A DNA stretch of 64,000 nucleotides, taken from positions 1 through 64,000 of the forward strand of contig JAIUOS010000018.1 of NCBI GenBank assembly GCA_020161755.1, read 5' to 3'. The stretch is from Actinomycetota bacterium. GTDB taxonomy: Bacteria > Actinomycetota > Actinomycetes > Propionibacteriales > Propionibacteriaceae. The notes below the pieces were generated by a model, which saw only the letters and a list, made by a program, of their open reading frames with translations, made no database searches and was not told the origin of the DNA. Of the stretch, positions 28,673 through 37,266 are shown piece by piece. The stretch's first letter is position 1, and the number at the start of each line of letters is the position of its first letter. The position numbers were made by a program, and so were the translations under genes.

Positions 28673-29869
28673 ATGGAATACGTCTTCACCATCCTCTGGG
28701 TGCTCATCGCGATCGTCGCGGTGACCATCCTGCTGCGATCGGTACGGGTCATCCGCCAGCAACAGGTGGGCGTCGTCGAGCGACTCGGCAAGTTCCGCCG
28801 CACCCTCGAACCGGGCCCGCACCTGCTCGTGCCGATCGTGGACGCGGTGCGCTACACGATGGACATGCGCGAGGCGGTCGTGCCGTTCCCGCCGCAGGGC
28901 GTGATCACCGAGGACAACCTGATGGTGAACATCGACTCGGTCATCTACTACCAGGTGGTCGACCCGGTACGGGCGGCCTACGAGGCCCAGAACTACATCC
29001 AGGCCATCGAGCAGCTCACCATGACCACGCTGCGAAACATCATCGGCGGCCTCGACCTGGAGCAGACGCTGACCAGCCGCGAGGAGATCAACCAGAAGCT
29101 GCGTGCGGTGCTGGATGAGGCCACCGGCAAGTGGGGCATCAAGGTGAACCGTGTCGAGCTGCGCTCGGTCGAGCCACCGGCCACCATCCGTGACGCGATG
29201 GAGAAGGGCGCGCGGGCCGAGCGCGACAAGCGCGCCGCGATCCTCGCCGCCGAGGGCCAGCGCCAGTCGCAGATCCTGTCGGCATCCGGTGACCGCGAGG
29301 CGTCCATCCTGCGCGCGCAGGGCGAGCGGGAGTCGGCGGTGCTGCGGGCCCAGGCCGACCGGCAGGCGTCCATGCTGCGGGCCGAGGGTGAGGCCCAGGC
29401 CATCACCACCACGTTCAACGCCATCCACGCGGGGAAGCCCACGCAGTCGCTGCTGGCCTACCAGTACATGCGGATGCTGCCGAACCTCGCCCGCGGCGAG
29501 TCGAACAAGGTCTGGATCGTCCCCAGCGAGCTGAACGACGCCCTGAAGGGTCTCGGCCAGATCGCGGGGTCGGCCGCGGGCGCGATGCGGGGCGGCGACG
29601 CCGACGAGCCGGAGGAGGGCCAGTTCTCGGCTCCCCAGCGGGTGGACGTGTTCGCCGAGATCGAGGCGCAGAAGGCCGAGGACGCCGAGCAGTCGCAGAA
29701 GTCGGTGCAGCAGGCGATCGCCGAGGCCGAGGCCCTGGAGGGACGCCGGGCCGCGCGCCTGGCGACCGAGCGTGACAACGCGCTGACCAGTGGACCGGAG
29801 GCGCCGGCCGCGCCGGCCGCGCCCGAGCGGGCGGCCGCACCGGAACCGGAGGCCGAACCGCAGCAGTAG
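28673..29869 (+). CDS. SPFH/band-7 domain protein (stomatin/paraslipin-like)
   Basis: The 398-residue protein has one N-terminal membrane segment (residues 2-22), an SPFH domain beginning VGVVERLGKFRRTLEPGPH, and a long helical, coiled-coil-prone region (ILAAEGQRQSQILSASGDRE onward). The tail is Pro/Ala/Glu-rich. Such proteins oligomerise in the membrane and act as scaffolds for proteases or transporters. Gene pair with nfeD, separated by 20 nt with CAGGAGGG before the ATG. Confidence 0.93.
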   Translation: MEYVFTILWVLIAIVAVTILLRSVRVIRQQQVGVVERLGKFRRTLEPGPHLLVPIVDAVRYTMDMREAVVPFPPQGVITEDNLMVNIDSVIYYQVVDPVRAAYEAQNYIQAIEQLTMTTLRNIIGGLDLEQTLTSREEINQKLRAVLDEATGKWGIKVNRVELRSVEPPATIRDAMEKGARAERDKRAAILAAEGQRQSQILSASGDREASILRAQGERESAVLRAQADRQASMLRAEGEAQAITTTFNAIHAGKPTQSLLAYQYMRMLPNLARGESNKVWIVPSELNDALKGLGQIAGSAAGAMRGGDADEPEEGQFSAPQRVDVFAEIEAQKAEDAEQSQKSVQQAIAEAEALEGRRAARLATERDNALTSGPEAPAAPAAPERAAAPEPEAEPQQ

Positions 29870-29872
29870 GGC

Positions 29873-30460
29873 CTACGCGGGGGCGGGGCCGAGCCCGAGC
29901 AGGCCGACCAGGTAGTCGAGGTGCTCGGCCATGTCCACGTCCGGGTCGAACATCCACTGGGTCTGGAGCCCGTCGCTGACGGCGACCAGCAGGGTGGCGA
30001 CCCGGGCCGGGTCCAGGCCCTCGGGGATGGTGCCGGCACGCTGCCGTGCGGCGACCTCCTCGACCAGCATCCCCCGTACCTCCTCGTAGCGCGCGACGAA
30101 CGCCGCGTGCGCGGGGTGGTCGGGGTGGCTGGCCTCGACGGAGAACTGGGCGTACAGCTGCACGAGCCCCGGCACGTCGGCGTTGTGCCGCACCACGCTC
30201 ACCAGCGTCTGGATGCGGTCGGGGGTCTCGGGCTCACTGCGCGCGAGGTCCACCTCGTCCCGCTTGAGCAGGATCTCGGCGAACAACTCCTCCTTGGAGG
30301 CGAAGTAGTGCAGCAGCCCGGCCTGGCTCAGCCCGACCGCGGCGGCGAGCTCGCGGACCGAGGTGCGGCGGTAGCCGGTGCGGGCGATGACGTCGAGGGC
30401 GGTCGTCAGGATCTCCTCGCGCTTGGCGAGGCCCTTGGCGTAACGGGCTGGGCGGGCCAT
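29873..30460 (-). CDS. TetR-family transcriptional regulator
   Basis: The 195-residue protein has an N-terminal TetR HTH (REEILTTALDVIARTGYRRT, then AAAVGLSQAGLLHYFASKEEL) and a helical ligand-binding domain. It lies 47 nt downstream of the SBF-type transporter gene on the same strand and may regulate it. TACGAT ends 6 nt upstream of ATG 30460 with no Shine-Dalgarno, so it has its own probable leaderless promoter. Confidence 0.93.
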   Translation of the reverse strand: MARPARYAKGLAKREEILTTALDVIARTGYRRTSVRELAAAVGLSQAGLLHYFASKEELFAEILLKRDEVDLARSEPETPDRIQTLVSVVRHNADVPGLVQLYAQFSVEASHPDHPAHAAFVARYEEVRGMLVEEVAARQRAGTIPEGLDPARVATLLVAVSDGLQTQWMFDPDVDMAEHLDYLVGLLGLGPAPA

Positions 30461-30507
30461 GAGCACATCGTAGGGTTCGAGACGGGTGTTCGCGGAAACC
30501 GGGTGGG

Positions 30508-31497
30508 TCAGGCGGGTGCCGCGGCGGTGTCCGCGTCCGCCTCTCTGGCGTAGCGGCCGGCCAGGGCCGAGCACGCCATCAGCTGGGCCTGGTGGAAGAG
30601 CACCAGTGGCAGGATCAGGAGCCCCAGCGGCTGGCCGGCGAACAGCACCCCGGCCATCGGCAGGCCGCTCGCGAGCGACTTCTTGGTGCCGCAGAACTGG
30701 ATCGCGATGGCGTCCGCGCGGTCGAAGCCGAGGCGCCGGGCCGTCCACCAGGTGAGGCCGAGCATCACCGCGAGGAGCAGCAGGCAGACCCCGAGCAGGA
30801 CGAGCAGGGAGGTCCAGGAGGTCTGCGTCCACATGCCTTCGCGCATGCCGGTGGAGAACGCGGCGTACACGACCAGGACGATCGAGCCGCGGTCGACGAG
30901 CTTGAGCTGGGGGTGGGCCTTCACGTAGCCGGCCGTCCAGCGTCGCGACAGCTGGCCGAGTACGAACGGGACGAACAGCTGGAGCACGATCTCGACGATC
31001 GTGGACGTGGTGAACGTGATGTGCCCGGTGCTGCTCATCAGCAGCCAGCACAGCAGCGGGGTGAGGAAGACGCCGATGATGTTGGACGCGGACGCGCTGA
31101 CCACGGCGCCGGCCACGTTGCCCTTCGCGATCGAGGTGAACGCGATCGAGGACTGCACGGTCGAGGGCACCAGGGTGAGGTAGAGCAGGCCCGCCTGGAG
31201 CCCGGGGTCGAGGACGGCGCCGGTGACGGCGACCAGGGCGAGCCCGAGGAGCGGGAACACGACGTAGGTGAAGGCGAGGATGACCGCGTGCAGGCGCCAG
31301 TGCCGCAGGCCGGCGAGGGTCTCGGACGGGCTGAGCCGTGCGCCGTAGAGGAAGAACAGCAGGGCGATGGCCGCGGTCGTGGCGACGCTGAGGGCGTCCG
31401 CCCAGAAGCCGGTGGCGGGGAAGATCGAGGCCAGGACGGCCGCCGCGATGATCGCGAGCAGGAACCGGTCGATCGGCAAGCGTTGGAGCCAGGACAT
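30508..31497 (-). CDS. Bile acid:sodium symporter (SBF/YfeH-like) family transporter
   Basis: Membrane protein of 329 residues with about ten hydrophobic segments. It carries the family motifs LYLTLVPSTVQSSIAFTSIAKGN and FCGTKKSLASGLPMA, the latter with the conserved G-T-K-K-S. YfeH-type members transport unknown organic anions. It is followed on the same strand by a TetR gene and is divergent from the SpoU gene. TAGGAT (31506-31511, minus) lies 8 nt before the ATG. Confidence 0.9.
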   Translation of the reverse strand: MSWLQRLPIDRFLLAIIAAAVLASIFPATGFWADALSVATTAAIALLFFLYGARLSPSETLAGLRHWRLHAVILAFTYVVFPLLGLALVAVTGAVLDPGLQAGLLYLTLVPSTVQSSIAFTSIAKGNVAGAVVSASASNIIGVFLTPLLCWLLMSSTGHITFTTSTIVEIVLQLFVPFVLGQLSRRWTAGYVKAHPQLKLVDRGSIVLVVYAAFSTGMREGMWTQTSWTSLLVLLGVCLLLLAVMLGLTWWTARRLGFDRADAIAIQFCGTKKSLASGLPMAGVLFAGQPLGLLILPLVLFHQAQLMACSALAGRYAREADADTAAAPA

Positions 31498-31505
31498 CGC
31501 GGCTC

Positions 31506-31533
31506 ATCCTACGGGCGGCGCGGGGCATAGGCT
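31506..31533. promoter_or_regulatory. Divergent leaderless promoters (SBF transporter and SpoU methyltransferase)
   Basis: TAGGAT on the minus strand (31506-31511) is 8 nt before ATG 31497. TAGGCT on the plus strand (31528-31533) is 6 nt before GTG 31540. The whole gap is 42 nt, leaving no room for ribosome-binding leaders. Confidence 0.5.
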
Positions 31534-31539
31534 CACCGG

Positions 31540-32343
31540 GTGGCCACCGTGATCGAGATCGACGACCCGGCCGATCCGCGGCTCGCCGACTACGTCGGGC
31601 TCCGCGAGGCGAGCCTGCGGCGCCTGTTGGAGACCGAGCAGGGCGTGTTCATCGCCGAGGGCAGCAAGGTGATCCGCCGCGCGCTGGAGGCGGGCTACCC
31701 GCCGCGGTCGTTCCTGCTCGCCGAGCGTTGGCTGGCGGACCTGGCCGGGCTGGTCGAGCCGCTGGACGCCCCCGTGTACCTGGTCAGTGAGGAACTGGCC
31801 GAGCAGGTGACCGGATTCCACGTGCACCGCGGGGCGCTCGGGTCGCTGCACCGGGTGGCGCGGCACAGCGTGGCCGACGTGCTCGTCGGACGCCGGGTGA
31901 TGGTGCTGGAGGACCTGGTCGACCACACCAACGTCGGGGCGGTGATCCGCAACGCCGCGGCCCTGGGGTGGGACGGCCTTCTGGTCAGCGCGCACTGCGC
32001 GGACCCGCTGTACCGCCGCTCGATCAAGGTGTCGATGGGCACGGTGTTCTCGCTGCCGTGGGCCCGGCTGCCCGAGCGGGTGGCGATCGGCGAGTTGCTC
32101 TCCGGCGCGGGGTTCACAGTGGCGGCGCTCGCGCTCGCCGACGACGCAGTGACCCTGGACGACTTCGCCGCGTCGCTGCGCCCCGAGGACCGGGTGGCCG
32201 TTCTGCTCGGCACCGAGGGCCACGGCCTCAGCCGCGCCTGGGTGGACGCCGCCGACGCCGTCGTGCAGATCCCGATGCGCGCCGGCGTCGACTCCCTCAA
32301 CGTCGCCGCGGCCAGCGCGATCGCCGGCTACGTGCTCGCCTGA
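31540..32343 (+). CDS. SpoU/TrmH-family RNA 2'-O-methyltransferase
   Basis: The 267-residue enzyme has an N-terminal substrate-binding domain (FIAEGSKVIRRAL) and a C-terminal SPOUT knot. The three SpoU motifs are clear: NVGAVIRNAAALG, LLGTEGHGLS and IPMRAGVDSLNVAAASAIA. It methylates ribose in tRNA or 23S rRNA; the target is not identifiable here. The GTG start is probably leaderless. Confidence 0.93.
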   Translation: MATVIEIDDPADPRLADYVGLREASLRRLLETEQGVFIAEGSKVIRRALEAGYPPRSFLLAERWLADLAGLVEPLDAPVYLVSEELAEQVTGFHVHRGALGSLHRVARHSVADVLVGRRVMVLEDLVDHTNVGAVIRNAAALGWDGLLVSAHCADPLYRRSIKVSMGTVFSLPWARLPERVAIGELLSGAGFTVAALALADDAVTLDDFAASLRPEDRVAVLLGTEGHGLSRAWVDAADAVVQIPMRAGVDSLNVAAASAIAGYVLA

Positions 32344-33278
32344 AGGGCGCGAACGGTCCCTGATGAGGGCGGCCCTTCGTAACGCTCGCTGGCGCTCGCT
32401 CCTCAGGGACCGTGTGGGCGTTGGGCGTTCAGGGCGAGCGAATCTGCACTGGATCGCGTCGGTGGGGAGCCTTTCGGCTCGCCTGCGGGCTGACCGAGGG
32501 CGAATCGTGTACCGCATCAGGCGGCGGTGGCAGCGCGAACGGCCCTGAGGAGGGCCGTGGGGAACGAGCGCCCCGTTGCGGCGGTCCCTGAGGAGGGCCG
32601 CGGGCCGTCACGAAGGGCCTGGTGAGGGGCGGCCCTTCGTGACGCTCGCTGGCGCTCGCTCCTCAGGGACCGGTGTGGGAGGGGCTGGCGCTCACTCCTC
32701 AGGGACCGCGTGGGCGTTCGGCGTTCAGGGCGAACGGATCTGCACCGGATCGCGTCAGTGGGGAGCCTTTCGGCTCGCCTGCGGGCTGATCGAGGGCGAA
32801 TCGTGTACCGCATCAGGCGGCGGTGGCAGCGCGAACGGCCCTGAGGAGGGCCGTGGGGAACGAGCGCCCCGTTGCGGCGGTCCCTGAGGAGGGCCGCGGG
32901 CCGTCACGAAGGGCCTGGTGAGGGGCGGCCCTTCGTGACGCTCGCTGGCGCTCGCTCCTCAGGGACCGGTGTGGGAGGGGCTGGCGCTCACTCCTCAGGG
33001 ACCGCGTGGGCGTTCGACATTGAGGGCGAACGGATCTGCACTGGATCGCGTCGGTGGGGAGCTTTTCGGCTCGCCTGCGGGCTGATCGAGGGCGAATCGC
33101 GTACCGCGTCAGGCGGGGTGACTGGCGCGAACGGCCCCTTCGTGACGCTCGCTGGCGCTCGCTCCTCAGGGACCGTGTGGGGAGGGGCTCGCTCCTCAGG
33201 GGCCGTGTGGGAGGGGGCTCGCTCCTCAGGGACCGTGACCCACCACGGTCATCCGGCGAAGGCCGGGGTCTCTCGCGG
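32344..33278. repeat. Non-coding block with 296-bp tandem repeats and embedded inverted-repeat elements
   Basis: This stretch has no credible gene. A 296-bp unit is repeated head to tail: equivalent points are at 32416, 32712 and 33008, and the third unit diverges after about 33140. Copies differ at only a few positions. Each unit contains a sub-element that starts GGCCCTTCGTGACG and ends CTCCTCAGGGACC: 32371-32411, 32631-32671, 32927-32967 and 33133-33174. A shorter copy in the opposite orientation precedes two of them (32583-32619 and 32879-32915), so each pair can fold into a long hairpin with an 11-nt loop. Small open frames here are by-products of the repeats. Confidence 0.85.
33247..33270. 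repeat. Short palindromic GTCATCCGGCG element
   Basis: GGTCATCCGGCGAAGGCCGG followed by GG forms a small GC hairpin just before the 3' end of the def gene. It resembles the element at 43071-43096 and may act as a terminator or REP-like sequence. Confidence 0.5.
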
Positions 33279-33869
33279 CTACTCGCTGGCGGAGGTCTTG
33301 CGGGGGCTGACCGGCCAGTCGGCGGGGTAGAGGTGGGCGAGCTCCTCGTGCTGGGTGTAGAGCTTGCGCCGCAGGCGGTTGGAGAGGCGGTCGCCGAACA
33401 CGGTCCCGTTGAGGTGGTCGGTCTCGTGCTGGAGGCAGCGCGAGAGCATCCCGGTGCCTTTCACGGTCACCGGCTCGCCCCAGGGGTCCACGCCGGTGCA
33501 GGTCGCCTTGTCGGGGCGCGCCAGCGGTTGGTAGCCGCCGGGCAGGGAGAGGCAGCCCTCCTCGGTCGACTCCAGGTTGCGTTCGTCGCCTTCGGGCAGG
33601 GTGACCACCGGGTTGCAGATGGCCCCCACGCGGTGGATGTCGTCGGCGTCGGGGCAGTCATACACGAACACGGCCAGGTCGACACCGACCTGGGTCGCAG
33701 CCAGGCCGACGCCGTGGGCCGCCGCCATCGTGGCGAACATGTCCGCCACCAGCGTGCGGAGCTCGTCGTCGAAGCTGGTCACCGGGCGGGTCTGCGCGTG
33801 CATGACCGGCTCGCCCCACCGCGTGATCGGCAGCGTCGCGCCACCCTTGATCAGCTCCTCGATGCCCAT
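33279..33869 (-). CDS. def: Peptide deformylase
   Basis: Removes the formyl group from nascent proteins. The 196-residue enzyme has all three motifs: GVGLAATQVG, EEGCLSLPG and the metal-binding QHETDHLNG. I chose ATG 33869, which follows GGGACGGGA; an in-frame ATG at 33905 would add twelve residues. The 3' end borders the repeat block. It is divergent from xerC. Confidence 0.96.
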   Translation of the reverse strand: MGIEELIKGGATLPITRWGEPVMHAQTRPVTSFDDELRTLVADMFATMAAAHGVGLAATQVGVDLAVFVYDCPDADDIHRVGAICNPVVTLPEGDERNLESTEEGCLSLPGGYQPLARPDKATCTGVDPWGEPVTVKGTGMLSRCLQHETDHLNGTVFGDRLSNRLRRKLYTQHEELAHLYPADWPVSPRKTSASE

Positions 33870-33963
33870 TCCCGTCCCTGTCCGCCGTTGGTCGTCGGCC
33901 GCCATCTTAGGGCGCGCGGCGAGTGCGCTTGCGCCCGTGCCGCACCGGGGCGACGCTGGCCGG

Positions 33964-34905
33964 ATGGAGGAACCGGAGGAGTTGTCGCCGGGCGCCGCGC
34001 GCCTGCTGGCGGCGTTCACCGACCACCTCCGGCTCGAACGCGGGCTCTCGCCGCACACCGTCCGCGCGTACCGCGGCGACCTCGTCAACCTGTTCGCTCA
34101 CCTCGCCCGGGTGGGGGAGGGCGAGCCGTCCGACGTCACCCTGGCCGACCTGCGGACGTGGCTGGCCAACCAGCACGCCGGCGGCGCCGACCGCGCGACC
34201 CTCCAGCGACGGGCCGCGGGCGTCCGCACGTTCTTCGCCTGGGCCGCGCGCACCGGACGGCTGCCCGCCGACCCGGCGCAGGCGCTGCGCTCGCCCAAGG
34301 TGGACCGCCGCCTGCCGCCGACGCTGGAGGCCGACCAGGCCCGGCAGGTCCTCGACGGGCTCGCTGCGCGGTTGGAGGACGCCGGCGAACCCGACGACGT
34401 CGCCGCCCGGCGCCGGGATTTGGCCATCGTCGAGGTGCTCTACGCCGCCGGCATCCGGGTCTCCGAGCTCGCCGGGCTCGACCTGGGTGATCTCGACGCC
34501 TCCCGCGGTCTGCTGCGGGTGCTGGGCAAGGGTGGCAAGCAGCGGACGGTGCCGCTGGGTGCCCCCGCGCTGCGGGCGCTGGACGCGTGGCTGGAGCTGC
34601 GTGGACGCCTCGCGCGTCCGGCCGCCGGACGGGCGATGTTCGTCGGCGACCAGGGCGGCCGGATCGATCCTCGCGTGGTGCGCCGGCTGGTGCACCGCGC
34701 CCTCGCCACGGTGCCGGACGCTCCCGACCTCGGTCCGCACGGGCTGCGCCACGCCATGGCCACCCACCTGCTGGAGGGCGGGGCCGACCTGCGCTCGGTG
34801 CAGGAGCTGCTCGGCCACTCGTCGCTGTCGACCACCCAGCTCTACACCCACGTCTCCGGCGACCGGCTGCGCCGCGCCCACCAGCAGGCGCACCCGCGGG
34901 CGTGA
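33964..34905 (+). CDS. xerC: Tyrosine recombinase XerC
   Basis: Site-specific recombinase that resolves chromosome dimers at dif together with XerD. The 313-residue protein has an N-terminal SAM-like core-binding domain (LRLERGLSPHTVRAYRGDL) and a catalytic domain. The catalytic residues are visible: Arg in GIRVSELAGL, Lys in GKGGKQRTVP, HGLRHAMATHLL, GHSSLSTT and the nucleophile Tyr in LYTHVS. Location before the M23 gene and rpsB matches other actinobacteria, so this is the housekeeping enzyme, not an integrase. Confidence 0.94.
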   Translation: MEEPEELSPGAARLLAAFTDHLRLERGLSPHTVRAYRGDLVNLFAHLARVGEGEPSDVTLADLRTWLANQHAGGADRATLQRRAAGVRTFFAWAARTGRLPADPAQALRSPKVDRRLPPTLEADQARQVLDGLAARLEDAGEPDDVAARRRDLAIVEVLYAAGIRVSELAGLDLGDLDASRGLLRVLGKGGKQRTVPLGAPALRALDAWLELRGRLARPAAGRAMFVGDQGGRIDPRVVRRLVHRALATVPDAPDLGPHGLRHAMATHLLEGGADLRSVQELLGHSSLSTTQLYTHVSGDRLRRAHQQAHPRA

Positions 34906-34912
34906 ACCGGGA

Positions 34913-35857
34913 TCAGCCCTTCAGGAAGCGTTCCGGGTCGGCGTAGCGGCCGTCGACGGTGACGATGAAGTGCAGGTGGCAGCCGGTGGACCAGCCCGTG
35001 CTGCCGACCGTGCCGACCACCTCGCCGCGCCGCACCCACGCGCCGACCCCGACCCGGTAGCCGGTGGCGTGCAGGTAGCCGGTGACGAGCCGGTGGCCGC
35101 CGACGGTGCCGTGGTCGATCTCCAGCCGGTGCCCGGAGGCGGAGTCGTAGCTCACCCGCAGGACGCGTCCCGGCGCGGCCGCCCGGATCGGGTCGCCGCA
35201 CCCGGCGTGCAGGTCGACGCCGTTGTGCAGCCGCCACTCGTGGAAGATCGGGTGCAGGCGCATGCCGAACGGCGAGCCGACCGCTCCCGGCACCGGGCGG
35301 GAAAGCACGCCGAGCACCGTGGTGCCGCTGTCGAACGCCGTCGCGCGGTAGCCGGCCAGCGCCGCGACCTGCGTCGCCGCGTCCGCCGGCAGGAGCCGCA
35401 CCTCCGCCTCGTCGAGCAGGCTGAGCGGGTCGAGGTAGGCGTCCCCGCGTTTGAGTCCCCAGTGCAGGCAGGTGCCACCCGGGCACGGGTGGCCCGCGCG
35501 GAGCCGTCCGATCGCCTGCCCAGCAGACACCTGGGTGCCCACCGGAACGAGTGGCCGGACCGGGAGGTAGGTCGTGCGTAGTTCACCGTGGGAGACCACG
35601 ACCACCCCCTGCCCGGCCACCGTCCCGGCGAAGACGACCCGCCCGGCCCTGGCCGCTCCCACCTCGGTGCCGACGGCACCGAGCAGGTCAACCCCTCGAT
35701 GACCCGGCAGCCAGGGTTGGTCGGGCGGGTCGAAGCCGCGTACCACCGGCCCCGCCAACGGCAGGACCGCCGACCCCGCGGCGCGCGCGACCGGTGGTGC
35801 ACCCAGGCAGAGCAGGCTCCCCAGGAGCAGTGCCACCAGCACGCGTAACCTCGCCAT
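34913..35857 (-). CDS. Secreted protein with two M23 (LytM) peptidase domains
   Basis: The 314-residue protein has a Sec signal peptide (residues 1-26, ending ARA) and two LytM/M23 domains. Domain 1 (about 40-150) keeps HRGVDL but has CLHWG where the catalytic His-x-His should be, so its first His is replaced by Cys. Domain 2 (about 195-314) has HNGVDL and an intact CHLHF. The active peptidoglycan endopeptidase is therefore probably domain 2. Actinobacterial homologs beside rpsB that I know of are usually described with one M23 domain. It is divergent from rpsB and converges on xerC. Confidence 0.9.
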   Translation of the reverse strand: MARLRVLVALLLGSLLCLGAPPVARAAGSAVLPLAGPVVRGFDPPDQPWLPGHRGVDLLGAVGTEVGAARAGRVVFAGTVAGQGVVVVSHGELRTTYLPVRPLVPVGTQVSAGQAIGRLRAGHPCPGGTCLHWGLKRGDAYLDPLSLLDEAEVRLLPADAATQVAALAGYRATAFDSGTTVLGVLSRPVPGAVGSPFGMRLHPIFHEWRLHNGVDLHAGCGDPIRAAAPGRVLRVSYDSASGHRLEIDHGTVGGHRLVTGYLHATGYRVGVGAWVRRGEVVGTVGSTGWSTGCHLHFIVTVDGRYADPERFLKG

Positions 35858-36158
35858 GCCACCATCCTCGGCAGCGGGCGCGCGAACGCGTCACGGCCGT
35901 CGGCGCCCTGTGGACAACCCACGGCCTGTGGACGACGGGGTCGTTTGGCGGGAACGACACCCGAGCGCGTACACTCGGGGCAGCGTTCCGGCCGATCCGG
36001 GGCGACTTCGCATGCAGTCCTTACCGTCTCAGGACGGGTCGGGCCCGTGGTCCCAGCGATGGGTGGGCAACCGGCGACTGCGTCAGGCGGACCGAAGAGC
36101 TCGGTCCGGACAACCCAAAGCGGTCGGGCCGTGCCCGATCGCGCAGAGAGGAACGGCC
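35858..36158 (+). promoter_or_regulatory. rpsB promoter and long structured 5' leader, with two DnaA-box-like sites
   Basis: TACACT (35970-35975) with TTGGCG (35945-35950, 19-nt spacing) is a plausible promoter, giving a leader of about 175 nt before rpsB. The leader holds two clear hairpins: GGACCGA/TCGGTCC (36089-36107) and GGTCGGGC/GCCCGATC (36122-36140), the second just upstream of the ribosome-binding region. Upstream of the promoter are TGTGGACAA (35909-35917) and TGTGGACGA (35927-35935). These are 18 nt apart and match the reverse complement of the actinobacterial DnaA box TTGTCCACA exactly and with one change. Confidence 0.5.
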
Positions 36159-37250
36159 ATGGCCGTCGTCACCACGCGCCAGCTGCTGGACAGCGGCGTT
36201 CACTTCGGGCACCAGACCCGCCGTTGGAACCCGAAGATGAAGAAGTTCATCTTCACCGAGCGCAACGGCATCTACATCATCGACCTGCAGCAGTCGCTCT
36301 CCTACATCGACAACGCCTATGCGTTCGTCAAGGAGACCGTCGCCCGCGGTGGCCAGATCCTGTTCATCGGCACCAAGAAGCAGGCCCAGGAGGCCATCGC
36401 CGAGCAGGCGACCCGCGTCGGGATGCCGTACGTCAACCAGCGCTGGCTGGGCGGCATGCTCACCAACTTCGGCACCATTAGCAAGCGCATCGCCAAGATG
36501 AAGGAGCTCGAGGGCCTGAACTTCGACGACGTCGCGGCCTCCGGCCTGACGAAGAAGGAACTCCTCCAGCAGAAGCGCAAGAAGGAGAAGCTGGCGAAGA
36601 CCCTGGGCGGCATCCGCGACATGCACCGCGTGCCGCAGGCCATCTGGGTCGTCGACACCAACAAGGAGCACCTCGCCATCGACGAGGCCCGCAAGCTGCG
36701 CATCCCGATCGTCGGCATCCTCGACACCAACTGCGACCCCGACCACGTCGACTTCCCGATCCCGGGCAACGACGACGCGATCCGCTCGGTCGCGCTGCTG
36801 ACCCGCGTCCTGGCCGACGCCGTCGCCGAAGGCCTGCTGGCCCGCTCGGCCGGCGCCACCACCGGCGAAGAGGTCGAGCCGATGCCCGACTGGGAGCGTG
36901 ACCTGCTGGGTGGCGGGGCCACCGAGGCCGTCGCCGAGCCGGTCGTCGAGGACATCGTCGTGGTCGAGCCGGTCTCCGAGGCCGTCGCCGCGGAGATCGC
37001 CGTCGAAGAGGCTGTCGTCGAGGTGCCCGCCGCTGAGGAGGCCGCCGTCGAGGAGGCGCTCGTCGAGGCTGAGGCCGTCGTCGAGGAGCCGGTCGCCGAG
37101 GTCGTCGTCGAGGAGCCGGTCGCCGAGGTCGTCGTCGAGGAGCCGGCCGCCGAGGTCGTCGTCGAGGAGCCGGCCGCCGAGGTCGTCGTCGAGGCGCCGG
37201 CCGTCGAAGAGGCCGCGAAGCCGGCCAAGTCCGCCAAGAAGACCAAGTAA
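36159..37250 (+). CDS. rpsB: 30S ribosomal protein S2 with long acidic C-terminal repeat tail
   Basis: Essential small-subunit protein. Residues 1 to about 245 are a normal S2 ([48 protein letters not shown]). The remaining roughly 110 residues are a Glu/Val/Ala-rich tail ending in a basic AKSAKKTK. Residues 309-344 are four copies of the nine-residue unit EEPVAEVVV or EEPAAEVVV, encoded by four 27-bp units at 37083-37190. Total 363 residues, against roughly 240-300 for most S2 proteins. It is followed by tsf after 16 nt. Confidence 0.97.
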   Translation: MAVVTTRQLLDSGVHFGHQTRRWNPKMKKFIFTERNGIYIIDLQQSLSYIDNAYAFVKETVARGGQILFIGTKKQAQEAIAEQATRVGMPYVNQRWLGGMLTNFGTISKRIAKMKELEGLNFDDVAASGLTKKELLQQKRKKEKLAKTLGGIRDMHRVPQAIWVVDTNKEHLAIDEARKLRIPIVGILDTNCDPDHVDFPIPGNDDAIRSVALLTRVLADAVAEGLLARSAGATTGEEVEPMPDWERDLLGGGATEAVAEPVVEDIVVVEPVSEAVAAEIAVEEAVVEVPAAEEAAVEEALVEAEAVVEEPVAEVVVEEPVAEVVVEEPAAEVVVEEPAAEVVVEAPAVEEAAKPAKSAKKTK

Positions 37251-37266
37251 GGAAAACGAGAAGGTA

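Noticed and set aside
32371-33174. Possible CRISPR array
   Set aside because: The period is 296 bp with about 2.5 copies and no unique spacers between short repeats. No cas genes are in the window.
32576-33330. Two small open frames sharing the same protein sequence in the repeat block
   Set aside because: The identical peptides arise because the 296-bp unit is duplicated. There is no ribosome-binding site and no homology, and the second one runs into the antisense of def.
33964-34905. Tyrosine recombinase as an integrase of a mobile element
   Set aside because: Sequence and position beside the M23 gene and rpsB match housekeeping XerC. No attachment sites, excisionase or phage genes are nearby.
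35858-36158. Possible chromosomal origin because of DnaA-box-like sites
   Set aside because: There are only two boxes and no dnaA, dnaN or gyrB neighbourhood. The region is the rpsB promoter.
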